Assembly (NCBI GenBank): GCA_963751595.1
Contig: CAVVVC010000007.1
Span: forward strand, 248,001-312,000
Source: JAHEGP01 sp963751595
GTDB lineage: Bacteria; Pseudomonadota; Gammaproteobacteria; Pseudomonadales; JAHEGP01
Direction: 5' to 3'
DNA: 64,000 bases
Shown here: positions 55,217-63,507 of the stretch, piece by piece
How positions within the stretch are numbered: position 1 is the first letter of the stretch
Layout: each line of letters begins with the position of its first letter
The notes under the pieces: model-generated
What the model was told of the DNA's origin: nothing
Database searches by the model: none
Seen by the model: the letters and a program-made list of their open reading frames with translations, nothing else
Position numbers and translations under genes: made by a program

Positions 55217-56170
55217 TTGGCCGAAGTCAGCCGTGCGCCACAGGGCCCGGTAGCCACTATTGATATGGGGTCGAACAGCTTTCACCTCTTGATTGCAAGT
55301 TGGCATGAGGGGCAGTTGGCGACCAGGTTTGTGGCGGTTGAAAGAGTGCAGACTGCGCTGCTGATGCAGGGTGACCGCGTCACTGCGGAAGCCGAGCGGC
55401 GGATATTGTCCTGTCTGGGCCGGTTTCGTGCCAGCGCTGATGAGTACGGCTGTCAGCGAATCATCGCGGTGGGAACTTCGGCGCTGCGCAGGGCCAGGAA
55501 TGCCAGCGAGCTGCTTGCCAGGGCAGAGCGAATTCTTGGTTGGCCGGTTACGGTGCTCAGCGGGGCTGATGAAGCAAGGCTGATATATTCCGCCGTCGCA
55601 TTTGCGCGCGGCAACCCCGGGGGCAGGATGCTGGTGCTGGATATAGGGGGCGGCAGCACCGAAATCGTAAGCGGCAATGGCCACCGGATTCATGATCTCG
55701 ATAGTCTGCCGTTGGGTTGTGTCAGCAGTCTCCAACGATATTTTTCCGATGGACAATTAACGCGGGATCGCGTCGACGCCTGCGTGCGGGCAGCACGGCA
55801 GCGGCTGGCGCCGGTGGTGCCGCGTTTCAAGGCCTCACCGGGGGTGGCAGTAGTGGGCTGCTCGGGCACCGCACTGGCGATTGCCGGGCTGTTGGGCCTG
55901 AGGGAGGTTTCCCGAGCTGACCTGGAGCGTTTGCGGGATCAACTGCTGGACCGCTTCAAGCGGGTTGATCATATTCATCTCGGCGGACTGGATAGCAACC
56001 GCAGCAGGCTGCTGGTGCCGGGCCTCTGCATTCTGCAGGCCCTCGTCGACGCCTTTGCCATAGAGCGGATAGTGACGGTTGATGTTGCATTGCGCGAAGG
56101 CGTAGCGCTCGCCTGGTACCAGGGCAACGAAGCGGTGGGCTCGGAACTCTCAACGGGTATCGCCCTCTAA
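55217..56170 (+). CDS. ppx: Ppx/GppA phosphatase family protein, short form
   Basis: The 317-residue protein has the two actin-like domains of exopolyphosphatase/pppGpp phosphatase: ATIDMGSNSFHLLI, LDIGGGSTEIV and GCSGTALAIAGL. It lacks the C-terminal HD-like domains, so at 317 instead of about 500 residues it is a short form. It either hydrolyses polyphosphate or (p)ppGpp. TTG at 55217 is chosen for GGAG 6 nt upstream. It diverges from trxA as in Pseudomonas. Confidence 0.9.
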   Translation: MAEVSRAPQGPVATIDMGSNSFHLLIASWHEGQLATRFVAVERVQTALLMQGDRVTAEAERRILSCLGRFRASADEYGCQRIIAVGTSALRRARNASELLARAERILGWPVTVLSGADEARLIYSAVAFARGNPGGRMLVLDIGGGSTEIVSGNGHRIHDLDSLPLGCVSSLQRYFSDGQLTRDRVDACVRAARQRLAPVVPRFKASPGVAVVGCSGTALAIAGLLGLREVSRADLERLRDQLLDRFKRVDHIHLGGLDSNRSRLLVPGLCILQALVDAFAIERIVTVDVALREGVALAWYQGNEAVGSELSTGIAL

Positions 56171-56199
56171 GCACCACGCTTCCCTCAGAGAGTCTGTCC

Positions 56200-58338
56200 A
56201 TGCTGAACCAACGTGTAATACTGCTGGGGACAGTGCTCCTGGCGATCGCCCTTTTTTTTGCGCTCGGCATCAACGAGTATCTCACCCTCGACTATTTCAA
56301 TCGGCAACGCGAGGCTCTGGCCCAGCAGCTAATTGCCTATCCCCTGCTTTCGGCGCTCATCTATTTCCTCGTTTATGTGCTGGTGACCGCGCTGTCTCTA
56401 CCGGGTGCTGCGGTGATGACCCTCGCCGGAGGAGCGCTATTCGGCTTTACCAAGGGTGTGCTGCTGGTCTCCTTTGCCAGCACCATTGGTGCGACCCTGG
56501 CATTTCTGCTGTCGCGCTGGCTATTCCGGGGCTGGGTACAACAACGCTTCGGCGACCAGCTTGCCAGCGTCAACCGGGGGATTGAAAAGGATGGCGTGCG
56601 CTATTTGTTCACCCTGAGGCTGGTCCCCCTGTTTCCGTTTTTCGTTATCAACCTCCTGATGGGGTTAACCCCCATCAAGGTGCGTGAGTTTTTCCTGGTG
56701 AGCCAATTGGGAATGCTGCCGGCTACCCTTGTGTTCGTAAATGCTGGTACCCAGCTTGCTGCGGTTGAATCACTGGGCGATTTGCTGTCCCCGGCCTTGA
56801 TACTCTCCTTTGCCCTGTTGGGGCTTTTCCCCTGGCTGGTGAAATGGGCAACCGCGTGGATGAGCCAGCGCAAGCTGTTGCGGCAGTACGTCAAACCGGA
56901 GAAGTTTGATACCAACCTGATCGTAATCGGCGCCGGTTCAGCCGGTCTGGTGTCATCGCTGATCGCGGCGGCAGTCAAGGCAAAGGTGGTTCTGATAGAA
57001 AGGCACAAAATGGGCGGCGACTGTCTCAATACGGGTTGTGTTCCCAGTAAGACCGTGATCAGTTCGGCCCGTCTCGCGCATCAGGTCGGCCGGGCGGCAG
57101 AATATGGCGTCGATGCAGAGTTGGCAGGCGTCGATTTCGGGCGCGTTATGGCCCGGGTTCAGCAGACGATCAAAGCCATCGAGCCCCATGATTCAGTTGA
57201 GCGCTATACCGAGTTGGGTGTGGATTGCGTGCAGGGCGACGCCGAATTGATATCGCCATGGGAAGTCAGGGTCGGAGATCGTGTGATCAGCGCCCCCAGG
57301 ATCATTATCGCCACCGGAGCGGGGCCTCGAATACCGCCGATTCCCGGCCTCGAGCAGGTTCCACATACCAGTTCCGACGATTTATGGCAGCTCGGTGAAC
57401 TGCCCCGACGGCTGCTGGTGCTGGGTGGAGGTCCCATCGGCTGTGAGCTGGCCCAGGCCTTTTCGCGGCTGGGCTCCGAGGTGAGTATCGTTAGCCGCGC
57501 CGAGGGATTGCTGCCGCGGGAGGACAGTGATGTTGCCGAGTTCATCACCCGGCGTTTCGCCAGCGAGCATATCCAGGTGTTATGCGACCACAGGCCCCAA
57601 TCATTCATCGCCAGCGACGGCAGCTTTAGCCTGCGGGCAGAGCATAAGGGCGCAGTGGTAGAAGTGCCCTTCGACCTGGTGTTGATCGCTGTGGGGCGCA
57701 AGGCGGCAGTCGACGGCATGGGTTTGCAGTCCCTGGGTATAGGGACCACGGCAAGCGGAACCCTGGAGGTAAACGAATACCTGCAAACCGCGATGCCCAC
57801 GGTTTACGCCTGCGGTGATGTTGCAGGCCCCTATCTGTTTACCCATATGGCGTCCCACCAGGCCTGGTTTGCCACCGTCAATGCGCTGTTCGGTCGTTTC
57901 AAGCGCTTCAAGGTCGATTATTCGGTGGTGCCCTGGGCGACATTTACCGATCCCGAGGTTGCCCGGGTAGGCTTGAACGAAGCCGATGCACGGGCCCGGA
58001 ATACGGCCTACGAACTCAGTGTCTACTCCCTTGAGGGCCACGACCGGGCGCTAGCCGAGGGCGACAACCAGGGCTTCGTGAAGGTGCTGACAGTGCCGGG
58101 CAAGGACCGCATTCTCGGTGCAACCATCGTTGGGCCGCACGCTGGCGAGCTGATCAGTGAATTCGTCACCGCGATGCGCTACAAGCTGGGCCTGAAGAAA
58201 ATACTGGGCACCATCCATATCTACCCGACCTGGTCAGAGGCAAACAAGTTTGCCGCCGGTAATTGGCGCAAGGCCAATGCCCCGGAGCGGGTGCTGGGGT
58301 GGGTCGAGAAGTACCACCGCTGGGTTCGCACTGGATAA
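56200..58338 (+). CDS. TVP38/TMEM64-domain and FAD disulfide oxidoreductase fusion
   Basis: The 712-residue protein joins an N-terminal SNARE-associated (TVP38/DedA-like) membrane domain of about 230 residues (LPGAAVMTLAGGALFGFTKG, RLVPLFPFFVINLLMG) to a pyridine-nucleotide disulfide oxidoreductase resembling mercuric reductase. The FAD site is IVIGAGSAGL and the redox pair is Cys275 and Cys280 (GGDCLNTGCVPSK); NAD-binding GGGPIGCELA and the C-terminal dimer domain are present. No heavy-metal-binding N-terminal domain or C-terminal CC is seen, so mercury is unlikely as substrate. The substrate may be a membrane-embedded compound such as a quinone. It begins 29 nt after ppx. Confidence 0.92.
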   Translation: MLNQRVILLGTVLLAIALFFALGINEYLTLDYFNRQREALAQQLIAYPLLSALIYFLVYVLVTALSLPGAAVMTLAGGALFGFTKGVLLVSFASTIGATLAFLLSRWLFRGWVQQRFGDQLASVNRGIEKDGVRYLFTLRLVPLFPFFVINLLMGLTPIKVREFFLVSQLGMLPATLVFVNAGTQLAAVESLGDLLSPALILSFALLGLFPWLVKWATAWMSQRKLLRQYVKPEKFDTNLIVIGAGSAGLVSSLIAAAVKAKVVLIERHKMGGDCLNTGCVPSKTVISSARLAHQVGRAAEYGVDAELAGVDFGRVMARVQQTIKAIEPHDSVERYTELGVDCVQGDAELISPWEVRVGDRVISAPRIIIATGAGPRIPPIPGLEQVPHTSSDDLWQLGELPRRLLVLGGGPIGCELAQAFSRLGSEVSIVSRAEGLLPREDSDVAEFITRRFASEHIQVLCDHRPQSFIASDGSFSLRAEHKGAVVEVPFDLVLIAVGRKAAVDGMGLQSLGIGTTASGTLEVNEYLQTAMPTVYACGDVAGPYLFTHMASHQAWFATVNALFGRFKRFKVDYSVVPWATFTDPEVARVGLNEADARARNTAYELSVYSLEGHDRALAEGDNQGFVKVLTVPGKDRILGATIVGPHAGELISEFVTAMRYKLGLKKILGTIHIYPTWSEANKFAAGNWRKANAPERVLGWVEKYHRWVRTG

Positions 58339-58397
58339 ATGGCTGACAAGATGGTTTGATAGAACCGTCGTCATTTTTTCGCCAGGAGGTGGGTAGC

Positions 58398-59051
58398 ATG
58401 GGTAAAGTTGCAGTAGTTTTGTCCGGTTGCGGTGTTTATGACGGCGCCGAGATTCATGAGAGTGTACTCACTTTGCTGCGGCTGTCGGAGCGGGGAGTCA
58501 GTTACCAGTGTCTCGCGCCCAACATCGAGCAAATGCACGTTGTGAATCACCTCACGGGCGAGGTGGCCGAGGGCGAAAGCCGAAACGTGCTGGTAGAGGC
58601 GGCGCGAATAGCGCGCGGGGAGGTGCTCGACCTGAAGCAGGCACGGGCCGAGGATTATGACGCCCTGTTTGTGCCCGGTGGGTTCGGTGCCGCCAAGAAT
58701 CTCTGCGATTTTGCAGTCAAGGGTGCTGACATGACGGTGCAGCCCGACTTTCTCAAGTTTGCCGTCGACATGCATACGGCGGGCAAGCCCATCGGCCTGA
58801 TGTGCATTGCGCCGGCCATGTCAGCGCGGATATTTGGCGCTGGGGTGGACTGCACCATCGGTACTGACGCCGAGACCGCCGCTGCAATCGAGGCGATGGG
58901 CGCCAATCATATCAGCTGCCCGGTCGAGGAGGCCGTTATCGATCGCGAGCGAAAGCTCGTGACGACTCCCGCTTATATGCTGGCGGGTAATGTCGCCGAG
59001 GCCGCTGGCGGCATCCATCGCCTGGTGGATGAGGTCCTGGCGATGTGCTAG
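58398..59051 (+). CDS. elbB: isoprenoid biosynthesis glyoxalase ElbB
   Basis: The 217-residue DJ-1/PfpI-fold protein has the ElbB opening VAVVLSGCGVYDGAEIHES, the nucleophile-elbow stretch GLMCIAPAMSARIF and FVPGGFGAAKNLCDFA. E. coli ElbB has weak glyoxalase activity and affects isoprenoid levels. AGGAGGT lies 7 nt before the ATG. Confidence 0.93.
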   Translation: MGKVAVVLSGCGVYDGAEIHESVLTLLRLSERGVSYQCLAPNIEQMHVVNHLTGEVAEGESRNVLVEAARIARGEVLDLKQARAEDYDALFVPGGFGAAKNLCDFAVKGADMTVQPDFLKFAVDMHTAGKPIGLMCIAPAMSARIFGAGVDCTIGTDAETAAAIEAMGANHISCPVEEAVIDRERKLVTTPAYMLAGNVAEAAGGIHRLVDEVLAMC

Positions 59052-59185
59052 CCGGCTGGGCTAGTCCTGCTGGATAGCGAAAGTCGCCCGTGACCGGAGC
59101 AGACTCTGTTCCCCGTCAATTGCTCCGGCTTTGGGCACGAAGTCTCCGCAAGGGCCTGGTTCGTGGGCAAACCCCAGTGAACTTG

Positions 59186-59626
59186 CTACGTGGCCGGCTG
59201 CACAAGCAGGTGAACCCTCGCGGTTGCCATGGGCTTTTCTTTGTAATCCTGCCATGCGGTCACGGAGACATTGATTATTTTTTTGCCCTGTCGAATGACC
59301 CGGCACTCAGCGTAGCTCTCCTGAAGCCTGCCGGGGCTAAGGTAATCTATCGCAAAATCGATGACCTTTGGCACTGTTGTCGTATTTTGCGTCAGCAGCA
59401 AGTGGAGGGACGCTGACATTTCCATAAAACCGGCGATGACGCCCCCGTGCAGGGCCGGCAGGGTCGTGTTGCCGATATTACTTTGGTTCGGTGGCAGGGT
59501 GAAAAGCAGCGAGTTACCGATCGGGATACATGACATGCCGATGAGTCTGGCGTAGGGAATTTCCCTGATCAGGCGCTCGAATTCGCGGTTTTCCCGTGCC
59601 TTGATCAATTCCTGATCCAGCCTCAA
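59186..59626 (-). CDS. PaaI-type hotdog thioesterase (second copy)
   Basis: The 146-residue protein is a hotdog-fold acyl-CoA thioesterase of the PaaI group: NTTLPALHGGVIAGFMEMSASL and VIDFAIDYLSPGR. TTG at 59626 is the inferred start because it overlaps the upstream stop as TTGA and AGGGGGT lies 5 nt upstream. The two thioesterases probably form one transcript. Confidence 0.8.
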   Translation of the reverse strand: MRLDQELIKARENREFERLIREIPYARLIGMSCIPIGNSLLFTLPPNQSNIGNTTLPALHGGVIAGFMEMSASLHLLLTQNTTTVPKVIDFAIDYLSPGRLQESYAECRVIRQGKKIINVSVTAWQDYKEKPMATARVHLLVQPAT

Positions 59627-60075
59627 GGCGCACCCCCTGCTTGTGCAAGTTTGCGACCCAGGCGCATGAAGGTAGCGACGCAATAAGCGATCGGCCGCTC
59701 GGCATCGCCTTGAAATGCTGTTCCCCGGGCAAATATGACATTGTCGGTGACCCGATAGACCTGCGCTTCGCCATGCACCGCCTGGCCCGGCCGGGCGGCG
59801 CCCATATAGTCGATGCGCAGGTCCAGGGTAGGGCAGAGTTCGAGCCTTTGCAGTGCCAGGGGCACAGCGACACCCAGGGCGGTATCCATCAGGGTCGTCA
59901 GCGCGCCACTGTGAATGACTCCAGAGGCAGGGTCGCCAATCAGGGTTTCTGAGTAAGGCAGTGCAAGGGTTGCGCCGCCCTGACTGGCTTTGACAACCTC
60001 GATGCCAAGCAGCTCGCAGTGAGGTACTGCCGCCACGAAGCGGTTTGCGAAATGCTGTGGGTCGGCAATCGTCAC
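59623..60075 (-). CDS. PaaI-type hotdog thioesterase (first copy)
   Basis: The 150-residue protein has the PaaI thioesterase signature DPASGVIHSGALTTLMDTALGVAV and DLRIDYMGAARPG. The substrate is unknown. GTG is the likely start, with GGAG 11 nt upstream. Its stop overlaps the start of the second thioesterase. Confidence 0.85.
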   Translation of the reverse strand: MTIADPQHFANRFVAAVPHCELLGIEVVKASQGGATLALPYSETLIGDPASGVIHSGALTTLMDTALGVAVPLALQRLELCPTLDLRIDYMGAARPGQAVHGEAQVYRVTDNVIFARGTAFQGDAERPIAYCVATFMRLGRKLAQAGGAP

Positions 60076-60187
60076 AATGTATAATTCTCCCTGGCTGCGT
60101 CGCCATGGTAACGATGACGCGCGGGGAATGACAGTTCGCTGCCGGGTTATTGTCGACCCTTGTACTTGCTCAGGAGAGGAAAATCCG

Positions 60188-60709
60188 TTGCTATCCGGTC
60201 AGTCTTTTTGGCAGTTCTCCCAGGGCCTGTACCAGTGCGATGGGGTTGAAGACTGTTGTATCGGGCTTCAGGAGGAGTACGGCGCTGACGTTAATGTCCT
60301 GTTGCTGTGTTGTTGGTGCGGGATGCAAGGCTGGCGGCTTGATCAATCGTGGTTCATGGCATTGCTCGCCGACCCGCAGTTGCTGGTGTTGCGCGAGCAG
60401 TGCATTGCACCACTGCGCAAGTTGCGACGCCTGTTGAAAACCCAGCCCCTGGCCGGGGCGCAACAGATGCGCCAGGGTGTCATGCAACTGGAGCTCGAAG
60501 CCGAGAAACTGGAGCAGGATTATCTGCTGCAGCAGTTACCCAAAGTCGCAGCTGGCGGGGGTGGGATCGAGCTGCTCTGGGGTAACTTGCGGGCGTACTG
60601 GACAGTGCTGCATGCGCAGGAGCCGGATGTTGCGAAATTCAGCCCGTTGTTGCGCGGCACGTTTCCCGATCTCACTGATGAGGAACTACCCGGCCCGGGG
60701 GCGGTCTGA
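60188..60709 (+). CDS. TIGR02444 family protein
   Basis: The 173-residue protein fits TIGR02444: SFWQFSQGLYQCDGVEDCCIGLQEEYGADVNVLLLCCWCG near the start. The function is unknown. TTG at 60188 follows GAGGA by 7 nt and removes an unconserved extension that would start at 60128 (ATG). It diverges from the thioesterase pair. Confidence 0.82.
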   Translation: MLSGQSFWQFSQGLYQCDGVEDCCIGLQEEYGADVNVLLLCCWCGMQGWRLDQSWFMALLADPQLLVLREQCIAPLRKLRRLLKTQPLAGAQQMRQGVMQLELEAEKLEQDYLLQQLPKVAAGGGGIELLWGNLRAYWTVLHAQEPDVAKFSPLLRGTFPDLTDEELPGPGAV

Positions 60710-60779
60710 GTCCCCGTCGCCCTGCTGCCCCAGTGATGTGTTATGGGCAGTGAAGTCACGCAGGGTGGTGTTTTTGTCC

Positions 60780-60785
60780 TATAAT
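60780..60785 (+). promoter_or_regulatory. -10 element of the FKBP gene promoter
   Basis: A perfect TATAAT lies 51 nt before the ATG. No good -35 is visible. Confidence 0.45.
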
Positions 60786-60836
60786 GCCCTCCGCTCGCAG
60801 TTTCCGGCGAATACATTCATCCAAAAGGAACGATTA

Positions 60837-61586
60837 ATGAAATCTAGACACCTGCTTTGTGCGGCGTTGCTGCCGCTGTTTATCGTCGCTTGTCAGAAAG
60901 CTCCGGAGCAAGCTGTTGTGCCAGAGCCTGCGGCTGCTTCGCCAAACCTGGAAAGCGATGTGGAAGTCTACTCGTATGGCGTGGGCTTTCAGATTGGTAG
61001 CCAGATGGCGGCCAGCCCGATTGCAATGAGCTCGGAAAACGTGATTGCCGGTTTGGAAGATGGGCTTGGCAAGAATGAGTCGCTCGTGTCACAGGAAAAG
61101 ATGCAGGAAGTTGCACAGCGCTTCCAGGCCGAAATGGCGGCCAAGCAGCAAGCCGAGGCAGAGGTTTTGTCAAAGGACAATGCCGCAGCGGCGGAAACCT
61201 TTCTGGCGGCGAATGCCACCAAGGAAGGCGTGACGGTGCTGGATAATGGCCTGCAGTATCGGGTTATCGAAAGTGCCGAAGGTGCCAAGCCCTCCGAATC
61301 AGACACCGTTGTCGTACACTACCGTGGTACTTTTATCGATGGCACTGAATTCGATAGCAGCTATAGCCGCGATGAGCCCGCTGAGTTTCCGCTAAACGCA
61401 GTTATTCCAGGCTGGCAGCAGGCGCTCCAGTTGATGCCGGTTGGCTCGAAATGGGAAGTGTTTATTCCGCCGGCTCTGGCTTATGGAAGCGGTGGCCAGG
61501 GTCCTATTCCACCCAGCTCAGCCCTGATATTTGAAGTTGAGCTGATGGAGATCAAGCCCTCGGAGGCTGTGACAGAGGAAAAATAG
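60837..61586 (+). CDS. FKBP-type peptidyl-prolyl isomerase lipoprotein
   Basis: The 249-residue protein has a lipoprotein signal (lipobox IVAC, Cys19), an N-terminal FKBP dimerisation domain (YSYGVGFQIGSQM) with a long helix, and a C-terminal FKBP domain (VVVHYRGTFIDGTEFDSSY, VIPGWQQAL, IPPALAYG). This is the Mip/FkpA layout, so it is an envelope chaperone and proline isomerase. AAGGAA lies 6 nt before the ATG. Confidence 0.93.
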   Translation: MKSRHLLCAALLPLFIVACQKAPEQAVVPEPAAASPNLESDVEVYSYGVGFQIGSQMAASPIAMSSENVIAGLEDGLGKNESLVSQEKMQEVAQRFQAEMAAKQQAEAEVLSKDNAAAAETFLAANATKEGVTVLDNGLQYRVIESAEGAKPSESDTVVVHYRGTFIDGTEFDSSYSRDEPAEFPLNAVIPGWQQALQLMPVGSKWEVFIPPALAYGSGGQGPIPPSSALIFEVELMEIKPSEAVTEEK

Positions 61587-61630
61587 GACAACATTGCTTG
61601 AGGGCGGCTTTGAGCAATGGGATGTCACCT

Positions 61631-61664
61631 CCGGCCTGGGATCGAATATCGAGGCCGGGATTTT
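61631..61664 (+). terminator. terminator of the FKBP gene
   Basis: A 7-bp CCGGCCT/AGGCCGG stem with inner pairing is followed by GATTTTC, 44 nt after the stop. Confidence 0.45.
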
Positions 61665-61767
61665 CATTGTGTCCTGGGGATCGACCCGCCGCCTTCGTGC
61701 TTTGCCCTTGCTGGGTCACTGCCGGGTGTGTCGCGGAGGCAGCTCGGAATGACCTTTAGCCCCAACT

Positions 61768-61805
61768 AAAAAAGCTCCCGGGCAGGTCGACCGGGAGCCT
61801 TTTTT
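61768..61805. terminator. bidirectional Rho-independent terminator between FKBP and rsd
   Basis: A perfect 8-bp stem GCTCCCGG/CCGGGAGC with a 9-nt loop is flanked by A6 on the left and T6 on the right, so it works for both convergent genes. The rsd stop is 13 nt away. Confidence 0.9.
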
Positions 61806-61818
61806 CTGCGGATCGTCG

Positions 61819-62334
61819 TCAGGCGATCGACTTTTGCCGTTCGGGTTCTTGCTGCACCACGAGTGGGCTGTGGCTGCTGTGCATTTCTTCGATCAGGCGA
61901 TCTTCCATTTCGAATCGTGTGCTGAGCTCCTCGCCAAGGCGTGAAAGGTCTTCCTGAAAGTCTTCGTGGGTATTTTCCCAACTCTCTTCGGTGGCGTATT
62001 TGTCATTGAAGTCCAGCGCGAACTGGGTGCTCTGGTGCAGCTTGGGGTAGAGTTCCTCTACCAATAGCACAGAGTCATCGTTGGCCGCCTCGGCCTCACG
62101 AATCAACTGGTCATAAACTTCAAAATGCCCCGCGCTGACATAGTCGACGAGGATTTGGCAGAAGCGCCGAACGTCAGTCCACCGAGGATAAATCCCGCTG
62201 GGATCCGGGTTGTTGCCACTGTCTCCATAATTGCAATAGAGAACCAGTAGCTCCTTGCGCTCCTCCAGCCACTTTTCCAGGGTGGTTTCCACAAGGCTCC
62301 ACTGTTTCTTCAGGTTTTCGCTAACTGTCTGCAT
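61819..62334 (-). CDS. rsd: Rsd/AlgQ anti-sigma-70 factor
   Basis: The 171-residue protein has the Rsd/AlgQ core: VETTLEKWLEERKELLVLYCNY, RRFCQILVDYVSAGHFEVYDQL. These proteins bind sigma-70 region 4 in stationary phase. Pseudomonas algQ also lies beside a dsbB-type gene and near algR and hem genes, supporting the call. Confidence 0.92.
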   Translation of the reverse strand: MQTVSENLKKQWSLVETTLEKWLEERKELLVLYCNYGDSGNNPDPSGIYPRWTDVRRFCQILVDYVSAGHFEVYDQLIREAEAANDDSVLLVEELYPKLHQSTQFALDFNDKYATEESWENTHEDFQEDLSRLGEELSTRFEMEDRLIEEMHSSHSPLVVQQEPERQKSIA

Positions 62335-62446
62335 GGTCGGTGACCGTTGTTCTTGTTCAAGTTCTTCTGAATATACTTTGCTTCGCCGGATCCAGCAAGC
62401 TTGAACGCCTGAAACCCCTGTATTTATAGGTGCGAAACAAAATCCC

Positions 62447-63154
62447 CTAGACCAATAGTAGCGGTAAGATTAGCGCTGTCAACAAACCCGTCAGGCCCAT
62501 TCCAAGGCTGGCATAAGCCCCGGCCTGCATGTCGATGTCGAACGCCCTTGCAGTACCGATTCCATGAGCGGTAAGGCCCAGGGTAAAGCCGATTACCCGG
62601 CTGTCGGTGATGCCGATACTGCGCAACAGGGGGGGCGCCGCCAAGGCACCGGTAACCCCTGTTATGATCACGGCTCCGGCAGCCAATTGGCCGATGCCCC
62701 CGATCAGCTCACTAATCGAGAGGGCAATTGGCGTGGTGATCGATTTGGAGGCGAGGGATAGCAATACCACATCGTCTGCGCCCATTAGCGCTGCACCGGC
62801 AAGCGCAATGGCAACAGCCGCGAAGCCACCTAGCAAAGTCGTTAGTACAATGGCTGTGCCGTGGGCGCGGATATTGGGAAGCTGATGGTACAGCGGAATA
62901 GCAAGCGCCACGGTTGCCGGACCCAGCAACCAGGTCAGAAGTGCGACCCTGTCTTGATAGTCGGCAAACGAGACGGGCAGTAGCCATAGGCCCGCCGCAA
63001 TTGCCATGGGACCCGTGATCAGGGGGTGGCACAGTGAGTTGCGATGGGATTTCTCGAACAGTGCCATCGAAAGCCGAAAAATGAGCAGGGTCGTCAGAAT
63101 GGCAAGTGCAGACCAGCCGGAGCTGATGGAAAGCAAGGTATCGCCGCTAATCAT
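62447..63154 (-). CDS. lrgB: LrgB/CidB family membrane protein
   Basis: The 235-residue protein has six to seven membrane helices and the family motifs LLGPATVALAIPLY, SLASKSITTPIAL and TLGLTAHGIGTARAF. LrgAB-type systems are holin-like or small-molecule (for example pyruvate or 3-hydroxypropionate) transport systems. Its start overlaps the lrgA stop by 4 nt. Confidence 0.93.
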   Translation of the reverse strand: MISGDTLLSISSGWSALAILTTLLIFRLSMALFEKSHRNSLCHPLITGPMAIAAGLWLLPVSFADYQDRVALLTWLLGPATVALAIPLYHQLPNIRAHGTAIVLTTLLGGFAAVAIALAGAALMGADDVVLLSLASKSITTPIALSISELIGGIGQLAAGAVIITGVTGALAAPPLLRSIGITDSRVIGFTLGLTAHGIGTARAFDIDMQAGAYASLGMGLTGLLTALILPLLLV

Positions 63155-63507
63155 GATTTTTCACCGCGCCTGAGTAGTGCCTGCAGCAGTAGGGCCACCA
63201 GCAATTGGGTGACGATCGTGGCAGGGACGGTGGCGACCAGAATGGCAGGCCATTGCCGAGCGATCTCGCTTTCAAGGAACCAGATGCCGACCGCGGCTGG
63301 AATAAAGAAGAAAGACAGGTATTTGATAAACCACTGCGCTACCCCGCTCAAACCCTCGGGTTCACGGTCACGAGCGGTAAGAAAGCCGAGCATCAGAATC
63401 ATTCCGATAACCGGTCCGGGAATCGCGTGCAACCAAATGTCTTGAAGACTGTTGCCAAGCCACAGAACCGCAAACAGCAGTATCAGGCCGTTAAGGACTG
63501 GAATCAT
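63151..63507 (-). CDS. lrgA: LrgA/CidA family membrane protein
   Basis: The 118-residue protein has four membrane helices and the LrgA pattern IPGPVIGMILMLGFL and FFFIPAAVGIW. It partners with LrgB. Its start lies 17 nt inside the end of dsbB, so the three genes form one transcript. Confidence 0.92.
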   Translation of the reverse strand: MIPVLNGLILLFAVLWLGNSLQDIWLHAIPGPVIGMILMLGFLTARDREPEGLSGVAQWFIKYLSFFFIPAAVGIWFLESEIARQWPAILVATVPATIVTQLLVALLLQALLRRGEKS

